Notes under the pieces: generated by a model | Databases searched by the model: none | The model's input: only the letters and a program-made list of their open reading frames with translations | Told to the model about the DNA's origin: nothing | Position numbers and translations under genes: made by a program | In this document: positions 42,935 to 51,123 of the stretch, in pieces | Position numbering within the stretch: the stretch's first letter is position 1 | How the letters are laid out: each line of letters starts with the position of its first letter | Assembly: GCA_039196715.1 (NCBI GenBank) | Contig: JBCCUP010000024.1 | Span: 1-60,836, forward strand | Reading direction: 5' to 3' | DNA: 60,836 bases | Origin: Pseudomonadota bacterium | GTDB taxonomy: Bacteria > Pseudomonadota > Gammaproteobacteria > CALCKW01

Positions 42935-43401
42935 CGCGCGTTTCGGTACGGCCCGCGCAGCTGGACGACGCCGCCGTGATCAGCGACCTGGTGCTGGCGT
43001 TGACACCGGTGTTCTTTGACGACCCCGACGCCGCATTGCCTGAACCGGTGCGGGCCAGTCTGCTGCCAGACGGGTGTCGGGCACGGCTTGCCGACCCGGC
43101 CTACACCAGTTGGGTGGCGATGTGCGCCGGCGAGCTCGTTGGCTACGCCGCCCTGCACGAGCGTCGACACGTGTACCACCTCTTTGTCGCTGAAGCCCAC
43201 CACCGGCAGGGTGTTGCCAGGGCGTTGTGGTCCGCACTGCGAGCGGCGTGTCACCCCGGACCGATCACCGTGCGGTCCTCGCGCGCGGCTGTGCCGGTCT
43301 ACCGGCGCTTCGGATTCGTCGAACGCGGTGCGCTTGAAACCAAACTCGGACTGACCTTCCAGCCCATGGTCCTGGACCCCGGTTCGGCGGACGCACCGTG
43401 A
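42931..43401 (+). CDS. GNAT family N-acetyltransferase
   Basis: A 156-residue GNAT protein: VRPAQLDDAAVISDLVLAL, HVYHLFVAEAHHRQGVARALWSAL (acetyl-CoA loop, intact HRQGVA) and SSRAAVPVYRRFGFVERGALE. The acceptor is unknown. GTG start overlaps the preceding stop and its own stop overlaps the next start, so it is translated in a chain with its neighbours. Confidence 0.84.
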   Translation: MTRVSVRPAQLDDAAVISDLVLALTPVFFDDPDAALPEPVRASLLPDGCRARLADPAYTSWVAMCAGELVGYAALHERRHVYHLFVAEAHHRQGVARALWSALRAACHPGPITVRSSRAAVPVYRRFGFVERGALETKLGLTFQPMVLDPGSADAP

Positions 43402-44237
43402 GCACGCCAGCCGAGCGGGGTCGGCACTTTCAAGCCCTGCACGCCGCGGGCAAGGCCTTTGTCATGGCCAACGCCTGGGACGCGGGCAGTGCCGCCGTGT
43501 TGGCCGATGCCGGTGTTCAAGCTGTGGGTACGACCAGTGCCGGGGTTGCGTTCAGTCGGGCCTTGCCGGACTACGAAGGCGCGCTTGAGTTCGACGACGC
43601 GCTCGAGGTCACGCGCCGGATTGTCGGGGCGGTTGACGTGCCGGTGAGCATGGACAGCGAGAATGCCTACGCGCACGACATCGACGGTGTCTACGACAAC
43701 CTCTGTCGGATCGTCGGCACCGGCGTGGTGGGTGCGAGCATCGAGGACTACACCGGCGATGCCCGTGCGCCCCACTACGACATCGCGCACGCGACCGAGC
43801 GTGTTCGGGCCGCGAAGGCTGCTGTGCTCGCGTGCGGCGTGCCCTTCGTGTTGACCGCGCGCTCGGAGTGCGTGTTGACCCAGCAGCCGAATGGCCTCGC
43901 GGCGGCCATCGACCGCGTGCAGCGCTACGCCGAGGCGGGCGCGGATTGCGTCTTCGTGCCCGGCCTGCGTGACATCGATGCGGTGGGCACGCTGGTGGCC
44001 AACGTGGACGTACCGGTCAATGTGCTGATCGGTTTGCACAACGAGACGCTCACTGTCCCCGCGCTGCGTGTACTGGGTGTTGCGCGGATCAGCATCGGCG
44101 GGTCGCTGGCCCGCGCCGCACTCGGTCTGGTCCGCCGTGCAGCGCGTGAGATGCTTGACGACGGCACCTTCGGCTTCAACGCGTCGCAGATTCCGGATGC
44201 CGAGCTGTGTGCGCTTTTTGGCGGTCCCGCGTCGTGA
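43398..44237 (+). CDS. Isocitrate lyase/phosphoenolpyruvate mutase family protein
   Basis: A 279-residue TIM-barrel protein: FVMANAWDAGSAAVLADAGVQAVGTTSAGVAF, VSMDSENAY, GASIEDYTGD, LTARSECVL and GLHNETLTVPALRVLGVARISIGGSLARAA. These are the metal/oxalate-site motifs of the ICL/PEPM superfamily, whose members cleave or form C-C or C-P bonds in 2-hydroxy or phosphono acids. The KRCGH signature of isocitrate lyase and the EDKxxxK of PEP mutase are both absent, so the reaction is unknown. Translationally coupled at both ends. Confidence 0.82.
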   Translation: MSTPAERGRHFQALHAAGKAFVMANAWDAGSAAVLADAGVQAVGTTSAGVAFSRALPDYEGALEFDDALEVTRRIVGAVDVPVSMDSENAYAHDIDGVYDNLCRIVGTGVVGASIEDYTGDARAPHYDIAHATERVRAAKAAVLACGVPFVLTARSECVLTQQPNGLAAAIDRVQRYAEAGADCVFVPGLRDIDAVGTLVANVDVPVNVLIGLHNETLTVPALRVLGVARISIGGSLARAALGLVRRAAREMLDDGTFGFNASQIPDAELCALFGGPAS

Positions 44238-44599
44238 TCGTGGTGCGTTGGGGCCTCTGGCTGATCGGCGTGTTTGCCGTGCTGCTCGCGGTTCCGGTGC
44301 TGCTGGACATGTTGCTGCACCGTCGGGTGTGTTGGTCTGAGCCGCTGGTGGGCGCACTGACCGCTGCAGCCGTGGTGGCAGTCGCGTATGGCCTCGCGCC
44401 GCAGCGCCGGTTGTGGGCGGCCTTCGCCATGCTCTGTGTCGGGTCAGCCCTGTCGTATCAGCTCTTCGACATGTGGTGGTACCCCGAGTGTCACCCGCAG
44501 GCGTACGAGCGGGTGCGCTGGCCGTGGCCGTTGGCGGTGTTGTCGGGTGCCGCGGTGTTCGTCGCGTTGGCGGTGCGGGCCCGGCGCCGGGCTCACTGA
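44234..44599 (+). CDS. Small four-helix membrane protein
   Basis: A 121-residue protein with four hydrophobic segments (about 1-25, 38-57, 63-82 and 94-114) and a WWYPECHPQAYERVRWPW loop before the last helix. GTG 44234 overlaps the preceding stop, so I prefer it to an in-frame start at 44207. No family is recognised. It ends the coupled gene run and overlaps the convergent DUF6428 gene by 7 bp. Confidence 0.65.
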   Translation: MIVVRWGLWLIGVFAVLLAVPVLLDMLLHRRVCWSEPLVGALTAAAVVAVAYGLAPQRRLWAAFAMLCVGSALSYQLFDMWWYPECHPQAYERVRWPWPLAVLSGAAVFVALAVRARRRAH

Positions 44600-45063
44600 C
44601 CGCAACAGCCCGGTGCACAGCACGCCGTGCCCGACGACAGCGCACGGGTGTTTGCTTTGCATTCCCCGTGAGTGTCACGCAAGGTCACCACCAGTTCGTC
44701 GCCCTCCACGGTGGCCAGGGCAACCTCGAAACGTTGCACTGTGGCGTCGTGCGGTGCGTACTCGATCAGCAGCGGCAGTGCTTCGATGCCCGGTAGGGCG
44801 TTGACCGTGGTTTCGAGGATAGCCGATAGCGTCGACGCGACCATGGCCCGGCCAGTCGTGTCGCCAAGCAACTCGACTGCGGCCTCCTGCCAGCGGTTCA
44901 CCACGCCGCCGCAATCGATGCTGTCGACGGTGTTGCGCTTGAACTCGGTCAAGTGAAAGCCGAGGGGTATGGGTCCGGCGGGTGCCGTGAAGCGGACCCT
45001 GAGCGCCGGTTCCGCATGGGCAGCGTCGGCGAGGTCACCGAGGGTGACGCGGTGTGGTGCCAT
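44593..45063 (-). CDS. DUF6428 family protein
   Basis: A 156-residue protein with GFHLTEFKRNTVDSIDCGGVVNRWQEAAVELL, characteristic of DUF6428, and a cysteine-rich end TACCAPGCCGQ. Four cysteines in the last eight residues suggest metal binding or redox sensing. The function is unknown. GGGAG lies about 8 nt before ATG 45063. It converges with the membrane protein gene. Confidence 0.75.
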   Translation of the reverse strand: MAPHRVTLGDLADAAHAEPALRVRFTAPAGPIPLGFHLTEFKRNTVDSIDCGGVVNRWQEAAVELLGDTTGRAMVASTLSAILETTVNALPGIEALPLLIEYAPHDATVQRFEVALATVEGDELVVTLRDTHGECKANTRALSSGTACCAPGCCGQ

Positions 45064-45505
45064 GGGTGGAACTCCCGAGCGCGCCACTGTGTGGCGGGTG
45101 TGAGGGGAGTGTACGTTGTCCTGCGGTGAGTGGCGTGGTTGTGCGCTCTGCACACGGGGGACAGCGCCACGACATTGCCTGTTCACGTGCTGGGAATCGA
45201 GCCACCCCAATCCGGGTGTTGCACGTCGGCCTTGGCCTGGTCGGCACGGTGCTTGGGCGCGGCAGCGCATCTGGCGCGCGTGAGGTGCGCCGCTGGTGTC
45301 GCCCGTACGCCCGGGTGCTGCCCGTCTGTGCGGCCGAGGGCCGGTCTGTCACCACCATCAACGGCCTGGCGAGCGACACCGCTCTGCACCCGTTGCAGTG
45401 GTTGCGACGGCGCTGGGTGACACGGTCGCGTGCGCGCGCGGTATGCTGAGCCGAGGCCGCACCCGCTGTTGCGGGTGTGATCGTCGCAGACACAGGAGTT
45501 CCGCT
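45064..45505. other. Divergent intergenic region, DUF6428 / dienelactone hydrolase
   Basis: A 442-bp gap. Near its right end a possible -10 (TATGCT at 45442-45447) is followed by a perfect hairpin CACCCGC-TGTT-GCGGGTG at 45460-45477, which would lie at the 5' end of the hydrolase mRNA. Nothing else recognised. Confidence 0.4.
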
Positions 45506-46432
45506 ATGTCATCCGTACTCGATCAACCGCCGCAACACGCCGTCGACAGTGAAGATCTCGAAATCGATCAACGGGTTTACGACCTCTACGATTTGTACTG
45601 TCATGGCTACATCAGTCGCCGTGAGTTCCTCAAGCGTGCCAGTGCCATCACCGTTGCGGGTGTCTCGGGCCTGACCATGGCGCAAGCGCTGTTCCCGCGT
45701 TACGCCCAGGCCCAGACGATCTCGTTCACCGACGAGCGTATGAAGGCGAACTACGTCAGCTACCCGTCACCGGGCGGCAATGGCGCGGAGATGCGCGGTT
45801 ACCTGGCGGTCCCGAGCACCGAGGGACCGTATCCGGCTGTGCTGGTCGTGCACGAAAACCGCGGACTCAACCCCTACATCGAGGACGTCGCACGGCGCCT
45901 CGCGGTTGAAGGCTTTCTCGCGCTGGCGCCGGACGCGCTCTCGCCGGTCGGAGGCTACCCCGGCAACGACGACGATGGCCGTGCCCTGCAAAAGAGTCTG
46001 GACCGCGCCAAGATCATGATCGACATGCACAACAGCGCGACCTTTCTGCAGTCGCACGCGCTCTCGACCGGCAAGCTCGGCGCGGTGGGCTTCTGCTTCG
46101 GCGGCGGCGTGGTGAATTTTCTTGCGACCAAGATGGGCGACGACTTCCACGCGGGCGTGCCGTTCTACGGCAGTGCGCCGCCGGCGGAGAACGTCGCGGC
46201 GATCAGCGCGCCGTTGATGATTCAGGCGGCCGAGAACGACGACCGCATCAATGCCCAGTGGCCGGCCTTCGAAGCGGCGTTGCAGGCGGCTGGGGTCGAC
46301 TTCGAACGCCACCTGTACCCGGGCACCGGTCACGGATTTCACAACAATTCCACGCGGCGCTACAACGCGGCAGCGGCCGATCTGGCGTGGGAGCGGACGC
46401 TGGCGTTTTTCCGCACGCACCTGAGCGGATAG
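45506..46432 (+). CDS. Exported dienelactone hydrolase family protein
   Basis: A 308-residue alpha/beta hydrolase. A long N-terminal leader ends in a Tat-like signal SRREFLKRASAITVAGVSG (about residues 36-54). Catalytic features of DLH proteins follow: VVHENRGLNPYIEDVARRLA (the Glu contacts the nucleophile), GFCFGGG with nucleophile C197, AAENDDRI with the acid, and GTGHGFHNN with the histidine. It should hydrolyse a lactone or ester in the periplasm. AGGAG at 45494-45498 supports ATG 45506. It stands alone. Confidence 0.88.
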   Translation: MSSVLDQPPQHAVDSEDLEIDQRVYDLYDLYCHGYISRREFLKRASAITVAGVSGLTMAQALFPRYAQAQTISFTDERMKANYVSYPSPGGNGAEMRGYLAVPSTEGPYPAVLVVHENRGLNPYIEDVARRLAVEGFLALAPDALSPVGGYPGNDDDGRALQKSLDRAKIMIDMHNSATFLQSHALSTGKLGAVGFCFGGGVVNFLATKMGDDFHAGVPFYGSAPPAENVAAISAPLMIQAAENDDRINAQWPAFEAALQAAGVDFERHLYPGTGHGFHNNSTRRYNAAAADLAWERTLAFFRTHLSG

Positions 46433-46452
46433 CGGGCGCGGGTGGCCCCGCT

Positions 46453-46475
46453 GCGGGGGCGCAAGCGCGCCCCGC
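46453..46475. terminator. GC-rich hairpin between convergent genes
   Basis: GCGGGG (46453-46458) and CCCCGC (46470-46475) form a strong stem, with additional imperfect GCGC pairing inside. It lies in the 52-bp gap between the hydrolase and the PII-like gene and may end transcription from both sides. No T-run is present. Confidence 0.4.
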
Positions 46476-46484
46476 GGTCGGGGT

Positions 46485-47660
46485 TCAGGCCGCGGCGCTC
46501 GACCGGCGGTAGTCTTTCTTGCCCGGTACGTAGCACGCGACCAGAGGCACCGGCGTCATGCCGATGAACACGTTGTCGAGGCCGTTGTGTTCGGCGTTCG
46601 AGGCTATTTCGTCGAAGACGCGCTGCGACAGCGCGTGCTCGAGCACCGATTGCACTTTCACCCATTCCTCGTGGACCGGTAGCGCGGCGTCGCGCTGCGC
46701 GCTGCGTATGAAGCTGATGTTCAAGCCCGGGGCACCGAGATCGAGCAACACGTCGGTCACGCGTTGCAGGTCGGACCGGGTAGTGATCAGCGACAGGCAG
46801 CGTCGGTCACGTTGGTATTGTGAAGCGCTGTTGACCGCCTTGATGCCGCTGCTGCGGCCGTTGACACCGACATCGAAAATGGCCTGGTCGCGCCAGTTGG
46901 TGTGACCCGAAAGCTGGTCGATGGCGTGAATGACCTGCTGCATGCTGGCGGCGTGGTGGTGGCCGGCCATGCGGCTGGGCAGGTTGAACATGCCCTTGGC
47001 GATCGGCATCGAGTACATGAAGCCGCGGCCGGGCAGGTGGAACTCGCCGGCCTTGGCGACAACGTCGATGAGGTCGTCGACGTCTTCCTCGTCCGCGAGG
47101 ATCATCAACACCTCTTGCTCGTGGTCCTTGGTGATCCGCAGCCAGCCGAGCCGGTCGCGCAGACCCCGACCCTCGGCATAGGTGATGATCGGACCGTGGG
47201 CACCGTGTTCAATGGCGGCCTTGGCGACCTTCTCGCTCTGTGTGTGTCCGACCACACAGAACAGCAGGCGCAGGGCCTGATCGCGTGGGCCGGTCGGGCT
47301 CGCCCCGGTCGGGGTGGCGCTTGTGGTCAGCAACGGCGAGCCTGCACTCGCCCAGGCGAGTTCGTAGTCGACGCTGAAGATGGCACCAACGGCTTGCTGG
47401 TCGAGTCGGCTCTCGCGCACGATGGCGTCGGTCATCGCGTCCACGTCGTCGCTTGGCAACACCATCTCGATCAGGGTCTTCACCGGGCTGATCGGCGGAA
47501 ACAGGCGTTTCAACCAGTGGTCGTGCAGCAGCGTGCCGCGGGCGGTCGAACAGAAGGTCGGCGACGTGCAGTCGGCAATGACGCGCTCGAGCACACGGTC
47601 GGCGACGCCGGTCGGGAGCACGGTTGTCAGGCTGCTCAGGGCGGGGCGTGGGGTGCTCAT
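46485..47660 (-). CDS. PII-like regulatory protein linked to DUF1538 transporter
   Basis: A 391-residue protein with at least two PII/GlnB-like segments: LLFCVVGHTQSEKVAKAAIEHGAHGPIITYAEGRGLRDRLG and EQEVLMILADEEDVDDLIDVVAKAGEFHLPGRGFMYSMPIAKGMFNL, with a further ferredoxin-like region SLITTRSDLQRVTDVLLDLGAPGLNISFIRS. PII proteins bind nucleotides and gate transporters. It begins with an ATG overlapping the stop of the DUF1538 gene (ATGA), a strong hint that it regulates that membrane protein. No PII T-loop tyrosine can be assigned with confidence. Confidence 0.72.
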   Translation of the reverse strand: MSTPRPALSSLTTVLPTGVADRVLERVIADCTSPTFCSTARGTLLHDHWLKRLFPPISPVKTLIEMVLPSDDVDAMTDAIVRESRLDQQAVGAIFSVDYELAWASAGSPLLTTSATPTGASPTGPRDQALRLLFCVVGHTQSEKVAKAAIEHGAHGPIITYAEGRGLRDRLGWLRITKDHEQEVLMILADEEDVDDLIDVVAKAGEFHLPGRGFMYSMPIAKGMFNLPSRMAGHHHAASMQQVIHAIDQLSGHTNWRDQAIFDVGVNGRSSGIKAVNSASQYQRDRRCLSLITTRSDLQRVTDVLLDLGAPGLNISFIRSAQRDAALPVHEEWVKVQSVLEHALSQRVFDEIASNAEHNGLDNVFIGMTPVPLVACYVPGKKDYRRSSAAA

Positions 47661-49591
47661 GATGACGTGGCCTCCGATTCGGCAAGTTCGAGCGCGGCGT
47701 CGGTGGTGCTGGCCTGCTCGGCGAGTTCGCGCTCGGCGCGTTGTGTGTGGTGGGTGTAGAGCCCGACCGTCAGCACCGTCAGAATCGGGCCGACCGAGGC
47801 CAGCGCGAGGATGCCGAAGCCGTCGCTGACGCCGGGCACGTTGCCGCCGATGCCGAGGCCCATGGCCAGCACCAACGGCACGGTGATGGGCCCGGTTGTG
47901 ACACCGGCGCTGTCCCAGCCGAAGTTGACGAAGCCGTGCGGTGCAAACCAGGTCAGCACGAGCACGAGGGAGTAGGCCGGCATCAACATCCAGAACAGCG
48001 GGAGGTTGAACACCATCTTGACGATGCCGGCGGCGATACCCATGCCGACCCCGATCGCCACGCTCTGCATCAGGAGTTTCTTGCGGAAAGCGCCGACGGT
48101 GATTTTTTCAACCGTGTCGCCGAGAGCGTTCAGTGCGGGCTCGGCGAGCGTCGCGCCGTAGCCGAGAAAGAATGCGAATCCGATTGCCGCGAGTTTGCCC
48201 GCTGTCGGGCTGAACAGCGCCTGCTCGTAGTCGGACATGCCCCAGGGGACGATGCTGGCAAACGTGAGCGGGATGTTGCCGCCGAGCTGGCTGCCGAGCG
48301 GTGTCAGGCCCAGGATGATGCCGAGGCCGAAGAGTGTCATGCCGGCCAGTGCGAACACGACACCGATGCCGACGTCGCTGCTTTCGTCGAGCTTCTTGCG
48401 GAGCAACAGGCGGAGTACCACGTAGAGGAACACACACAGGGGCACGATGGCGCGCAACGCGTCGATGAACGACTGCTGCACCCGGTCGACGAAGGGACTG
48501 GAGTGGTCCCAGGTTTCCTCGCCGAACACCTGAAACGGGCGCTCGAGCTGCTTCTCGATGATCACGTCAGGCTCCGACAACACGATCTGCCCGTCAACCA
48601 ACACCGCGCTGCCGCCGCGAAAGCGGATGGTGTGATCTTCGGGCAGGGTGCCGCTGGCGAGAAACGATTCGAATTCCGCGTTCGAGACCGGGGCGCCTGT
48701 GGCGGTGGGGGCGGCTGTGGGTTGCTCGGCGGATGCCATGACCGCAGCCGGTTGCACCTGGCCCGCGTAGTTCGCGGCCCCGTAGTAGTCCTGCTTGCCG
48801 TAGTGGAACAGCGCGAGCAGCAGAACGGCCAGAATCGGGAACAGCGAGGCGAGGGTGACGATGCCGAAGCCCGAGTGGCTGCTGTCACCGGACCCGCCGC
48901 TGACAACGCGGCACACGCCGATGCCAAGTGCGAGCACCAGCGGCACGGTCACCGGACCGGTGGTGACGGCGCCGCAGTCCCATGCCAGCCCCAACACGTC
49001 CGAAAGCACCGCGTTCTGATTGAAGAAGTACGACAGCACCAGCAGCAGGCCGACGGCTGGGATCGCGAGCGTCTTCAGCGGCCAGGCATAGAAGAAACGC
49101 AGCACGCCGAGCATCACGGCGAGACCGACCCCGACCCCGACGGAGAGGACCAGCTCGTTGGAAAAATCGTTCAGCAGGCTGTAGAGCAAGGGCGCGTCGT
49201 CCGGCACCACGCCCTTGCCGGCGGCCTTGAGCACCGCAATGGCAGGTTCGGCGAAGGTCGCGCCGAGGCCGAGCAGGAACGCGAACAGCAGGATGGTCGC
49301 CATGTGGCTCTGCTTGGGCAAGGTGCTGCCGATCACCTCCCCGAGCGGCATCAACCCCAGGCGCAGCCCCTCCATGAAGAACATCAAACCCACGGCGACG
49401 GTCAGCACACCGAGCGCGATCATCAACGAGAACACGATCGGCAGCTGCAGGATGACCAGCTGGAAGAAAATGAGGTAGGCGACGATGAACCAAATGCCCT
49501 GCAACTGCTTGTTGAAGTTGCTCTTCACGTAGGGCCAGATGATGCGCAGTGTGTCGCGCACGCCGAGCTGTATGCGTTGGCTGTTTTCCAC
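47657..49591 (-). CDS. Membrane protein with two DUF1538 domains
   Basis: A 644-residue transporter-like protein. Two homologous membrane halves (about residues 30-270 and 400-620) share signatures: LLGLGATFAEPAIAVLKAAG with LGYGATLAEPALNALGD, and DCGAVTTGPVTVPLVLALGIG with DSAGVTTGPITVPLVLAMGLG. A hydrophilic linker of about 110 residues separates them. The inverted or tandem repeat with conserved TTGP loops suggests a solute or ion carrier, but no DUF1538 substrate is established. GTG 49591 is preceded by AGGAAGGG. It precedes the PII-like gene in a two-gene operon. Confidence 0.85.
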   Translation of the reverse strand: MENSQRIQLGVRDTLRIIWPYVKSNFNKQLQGIWFIVAYLIFFQLVILQLPIVFSLMIALGVLTVAVGLMFFMEGLRLGLMPLGEVIGSTLPKQSHMATILLFAFLLGLGATFAEPAIAVLKAAGKGVVPDDAPLLYSLLNDFSNELVLSVGVGVGLAVMLGVLRFFYAWPLKTLAIPAVGLLLVLSYFFNQNAVLSDVLGLAWDCGAVTTGPVTVPLVLALGIGVCRVVSGGSGDSSHSGFGIVTLASLFPILAVLLLALFHYGKQDYYGAANYAGQVQPAAVMASAEQPTAAPTATGAPVSNAEFESFLASGTLPEDHTIRFRGGSAVLVDGQIVLSEPDVIIEKQLERPFQVFGEETWDHSSPFVDRVQQSFIDALRAIVPLCVFLYVVLRLLLRKKLDESSDVGIGVVFALAGMTLFGLGIILGLTPLGSQLGGNIPLTFASIVPWGMSDYEQALFSPTAGKLAAIGFAFFLGYGATLAEPALNALGDTVEKITVGAFRKKLLMQSVAIGVGMGIAAGIVKMVFNLPLFWMLMPAYSLVLVLTWFAPHGFVNFGWDSAGVTTGPITVPLVLAMGLGIGGNVPGVSDGFGILALASVGPILTVLTVGLYTHHTQRAERELAEQASTTDAALELAESEATSS

Positions 49592-49833
49592 AGTGTCCCT
49601 TCCTTGGGTGTGAGCTGTGTGGAGCCACCCACCGCCCGCCTTGGCAGGGTGAGCGCGGTGGCCCGGTATCCCTGTCCGCGTTCCAGTCGCGGACCGTGCA
49701 CCTGCCAGTCGGCGGCGCATCACGGATTGATCAGCAAGATCCGGGCCTTTTCGAGCGCTCGCGAACGAACAGGCAGGGAAGGCGCGGCGCCGCGAACGCG
49801 GCTGGGTGCACGGCACGGTGTGGCCTGACAGCC

Positions 49834-49855
49834 ATTTTGCAACCGGTTGCAAAAT
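49834..49855. promoter_or_regulatory. Perfect 22-bp palindrome, LacI-type operator
   Basis: Half-site ATTTTGCAACC at 49834-49844 is followed without spacer by its exact reverse complement at 49845-49855. The central AACCGGTT with flanking TTGCAA is the classical layout of LacI/GalR-family operators. It overlaps a possible -35 and stands 152 bp upstream of the inositol operon. No lacI gene is adjacent; the one at 31008 or another outside the window could bind it. Confidence 0.75.
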
Positions 49856-49876
49856 AGCCCCTGTCTGTGCTTAAAT
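49847..49876 (+). promoter_or_regulatory. Candidate promoter of the inositol operon
   Basis: TTGCAA (49847-49852) and TTAAAT (49871-49876) are separated by 18 nt and each match four of six consensus bases. The -35 lies inside the palindrome, so a bound repressor would block polymerase. Confidence 0.4.
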
Positions 49877-50007
49877 TCGGCTATTCCACCACTCAGCTGC
49901 CGATGCGCGTCGGTGCGGGGGACTGCTTGTGAACACGCGATCTGGACGCACCCGTGCGCACCGCTACCGGTTGGTCTGCGGATCGGGACAACACGGGGCC
50001 CGCGGCC

Positions 50008-51123
50008 ATGCGTGAGATCGGCATCGGGCTCGTCGGAGCCGGCTACATGGGCAAGGCGCACGCGGTGGCCTTGCACGCGGTGGGTGCGGTGTTCAACACC
50101 GCGCTTCGGCCGCGGTGCGAAATGATCGCGACGCGCTCCGAGGACGGAGCGCGGGCTGCGGCGGCCCGTCTCGGTTTTGCCCGCAGCACCGGCGACTGGC
50201 GCACCCTGGTCACCGACCCGAAGGTGGAGGCGGTCGTGATTGCCTCGATGCAGGACAGCCACCGGGCCATCAGCGAGGCCGCCTTTGCACTCGGCAAGCC
50301 CGTGTTCTGCGAAAAACCGCTGGCCGAGAACACGGATTCGGCCGTCGCGATGGCAGAAGCGGCGCGTGCCAGCGGTGTGGTCAACATGATCGGCTTCAAC
50401 TACGTGCGCACACCCGCAACCCAGTTCGTACGCCAGATGCTCGCCGACGGCGTGATCGGGTCGCTGCACTACCTGCGGATCGAGCACACCGAGGACTTTC
50501 TCGCCGACGCCACCTTGCCTGCCAACTGGCGCACCGAGGGCATGGCCAACGGCAACCTCGGTGATCTCGCACCGCACGCGTTCAATTGTGCACTGGCGCT
50601 CGGTGGCGACATTGCGTCGCTGGTGGCCGACATGCAGACCGTGGTCACCGAGCGCGGTGGTGTGGCGGTGACCAACGACGATCAGGCCCAGTGCCTCTGC
50701 CGGTTCAGCAGCGGCGCCATGGGGCACATCCTGTCCAGCCGCGTCGCGCACGGCCGCAAGATGGGCTACGCCTACGAGCTGCACGGCAGCACCGGCAGCA
50801 TCCGCTTCGACGGCGAAGACCAGAACGCCGTGTGGTTGTGCCGCGGCGATGCGCCGGCGGCGGAGGCCGGTTTCAAGAAGATCCTCACAGGCCCGGCGCA
50901 CCCCGACTACCTCGGCTTCTGCCAGGGGCCGGGACACGGCACCGGCTACCAGGACCAGATCATCATCGAACAACACGACTTCCTGAAGGCGATCGAGGCG
51001 GGCGAGAGCCTGTGGCCGGATTTTGCCCACGGGCTGGCCGTGCACCGGGTCGGCGACGCCTTCATCGCCTCCAGCGAGTCGCGCCAGTGGGTCGATGTCA
51101 CGCGGGGAGATGCGAGTACATGA
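50008..51123 (+). CDS. Gfo/Idh/MocA family oxidoreductase (inositol cluster)
   Basis: A 371-residue dehydrogenase: IGLVGAGYMGKAHAVAL (NAD site, residues 5-21), FCEKPLAENTDSA with the conserved lysine, and NGNLGDLAPHAFNCALALGGD carrying the substrate-site residues. It is the first gene of the iol operon and overlaps iolG by four bases. Such companions often oxidise an inositol stereoisomer (scyllo- or D-chiro-inositol) or a methyl-inositol, which is my inference. The start is ATG 50008; an upstream in-frame start would add 18 poorly conserved residues. Confidence 0.86.
   Translation: MREIGIGLVGAGYMGKAHAVALHAVGAVFNTALRPRCEMIATRSEDGARAAAARLGFARSTGDWRTLVTDPKVEAVVIASMQDSHRAISEAAFALGKPVFCEKPLAENTDSAVAMAEAARASGVVNMIGFNYVRTPATQFVRQMLADGVIGSLHYLRIEHTEDFLADATLPANWRTEGMANGNLGDLAPHAFNCALALGGDIASLVADMQTVVTERGGVAVTNDDQAQCLCRFSSGAMGHILSSRVAHGRKMGYAYELHGSTGSIRFDGEDQNAVWLCRGDAPAAEAGFKKILTGPAHPDYLGFCQGPGHGTGYQDQIIIEQHDFLKAIEAGESLWPDFAHGLAVHRVGDAFIASSESRQWVDVTRGDAST

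Noticed and set aside
47741-49828. 695-codon frame antisense to the DUF1538 gene
   Set aside because: Asp/Glu/Gln/His-rich complement of a membrane protein gene; no family signature.
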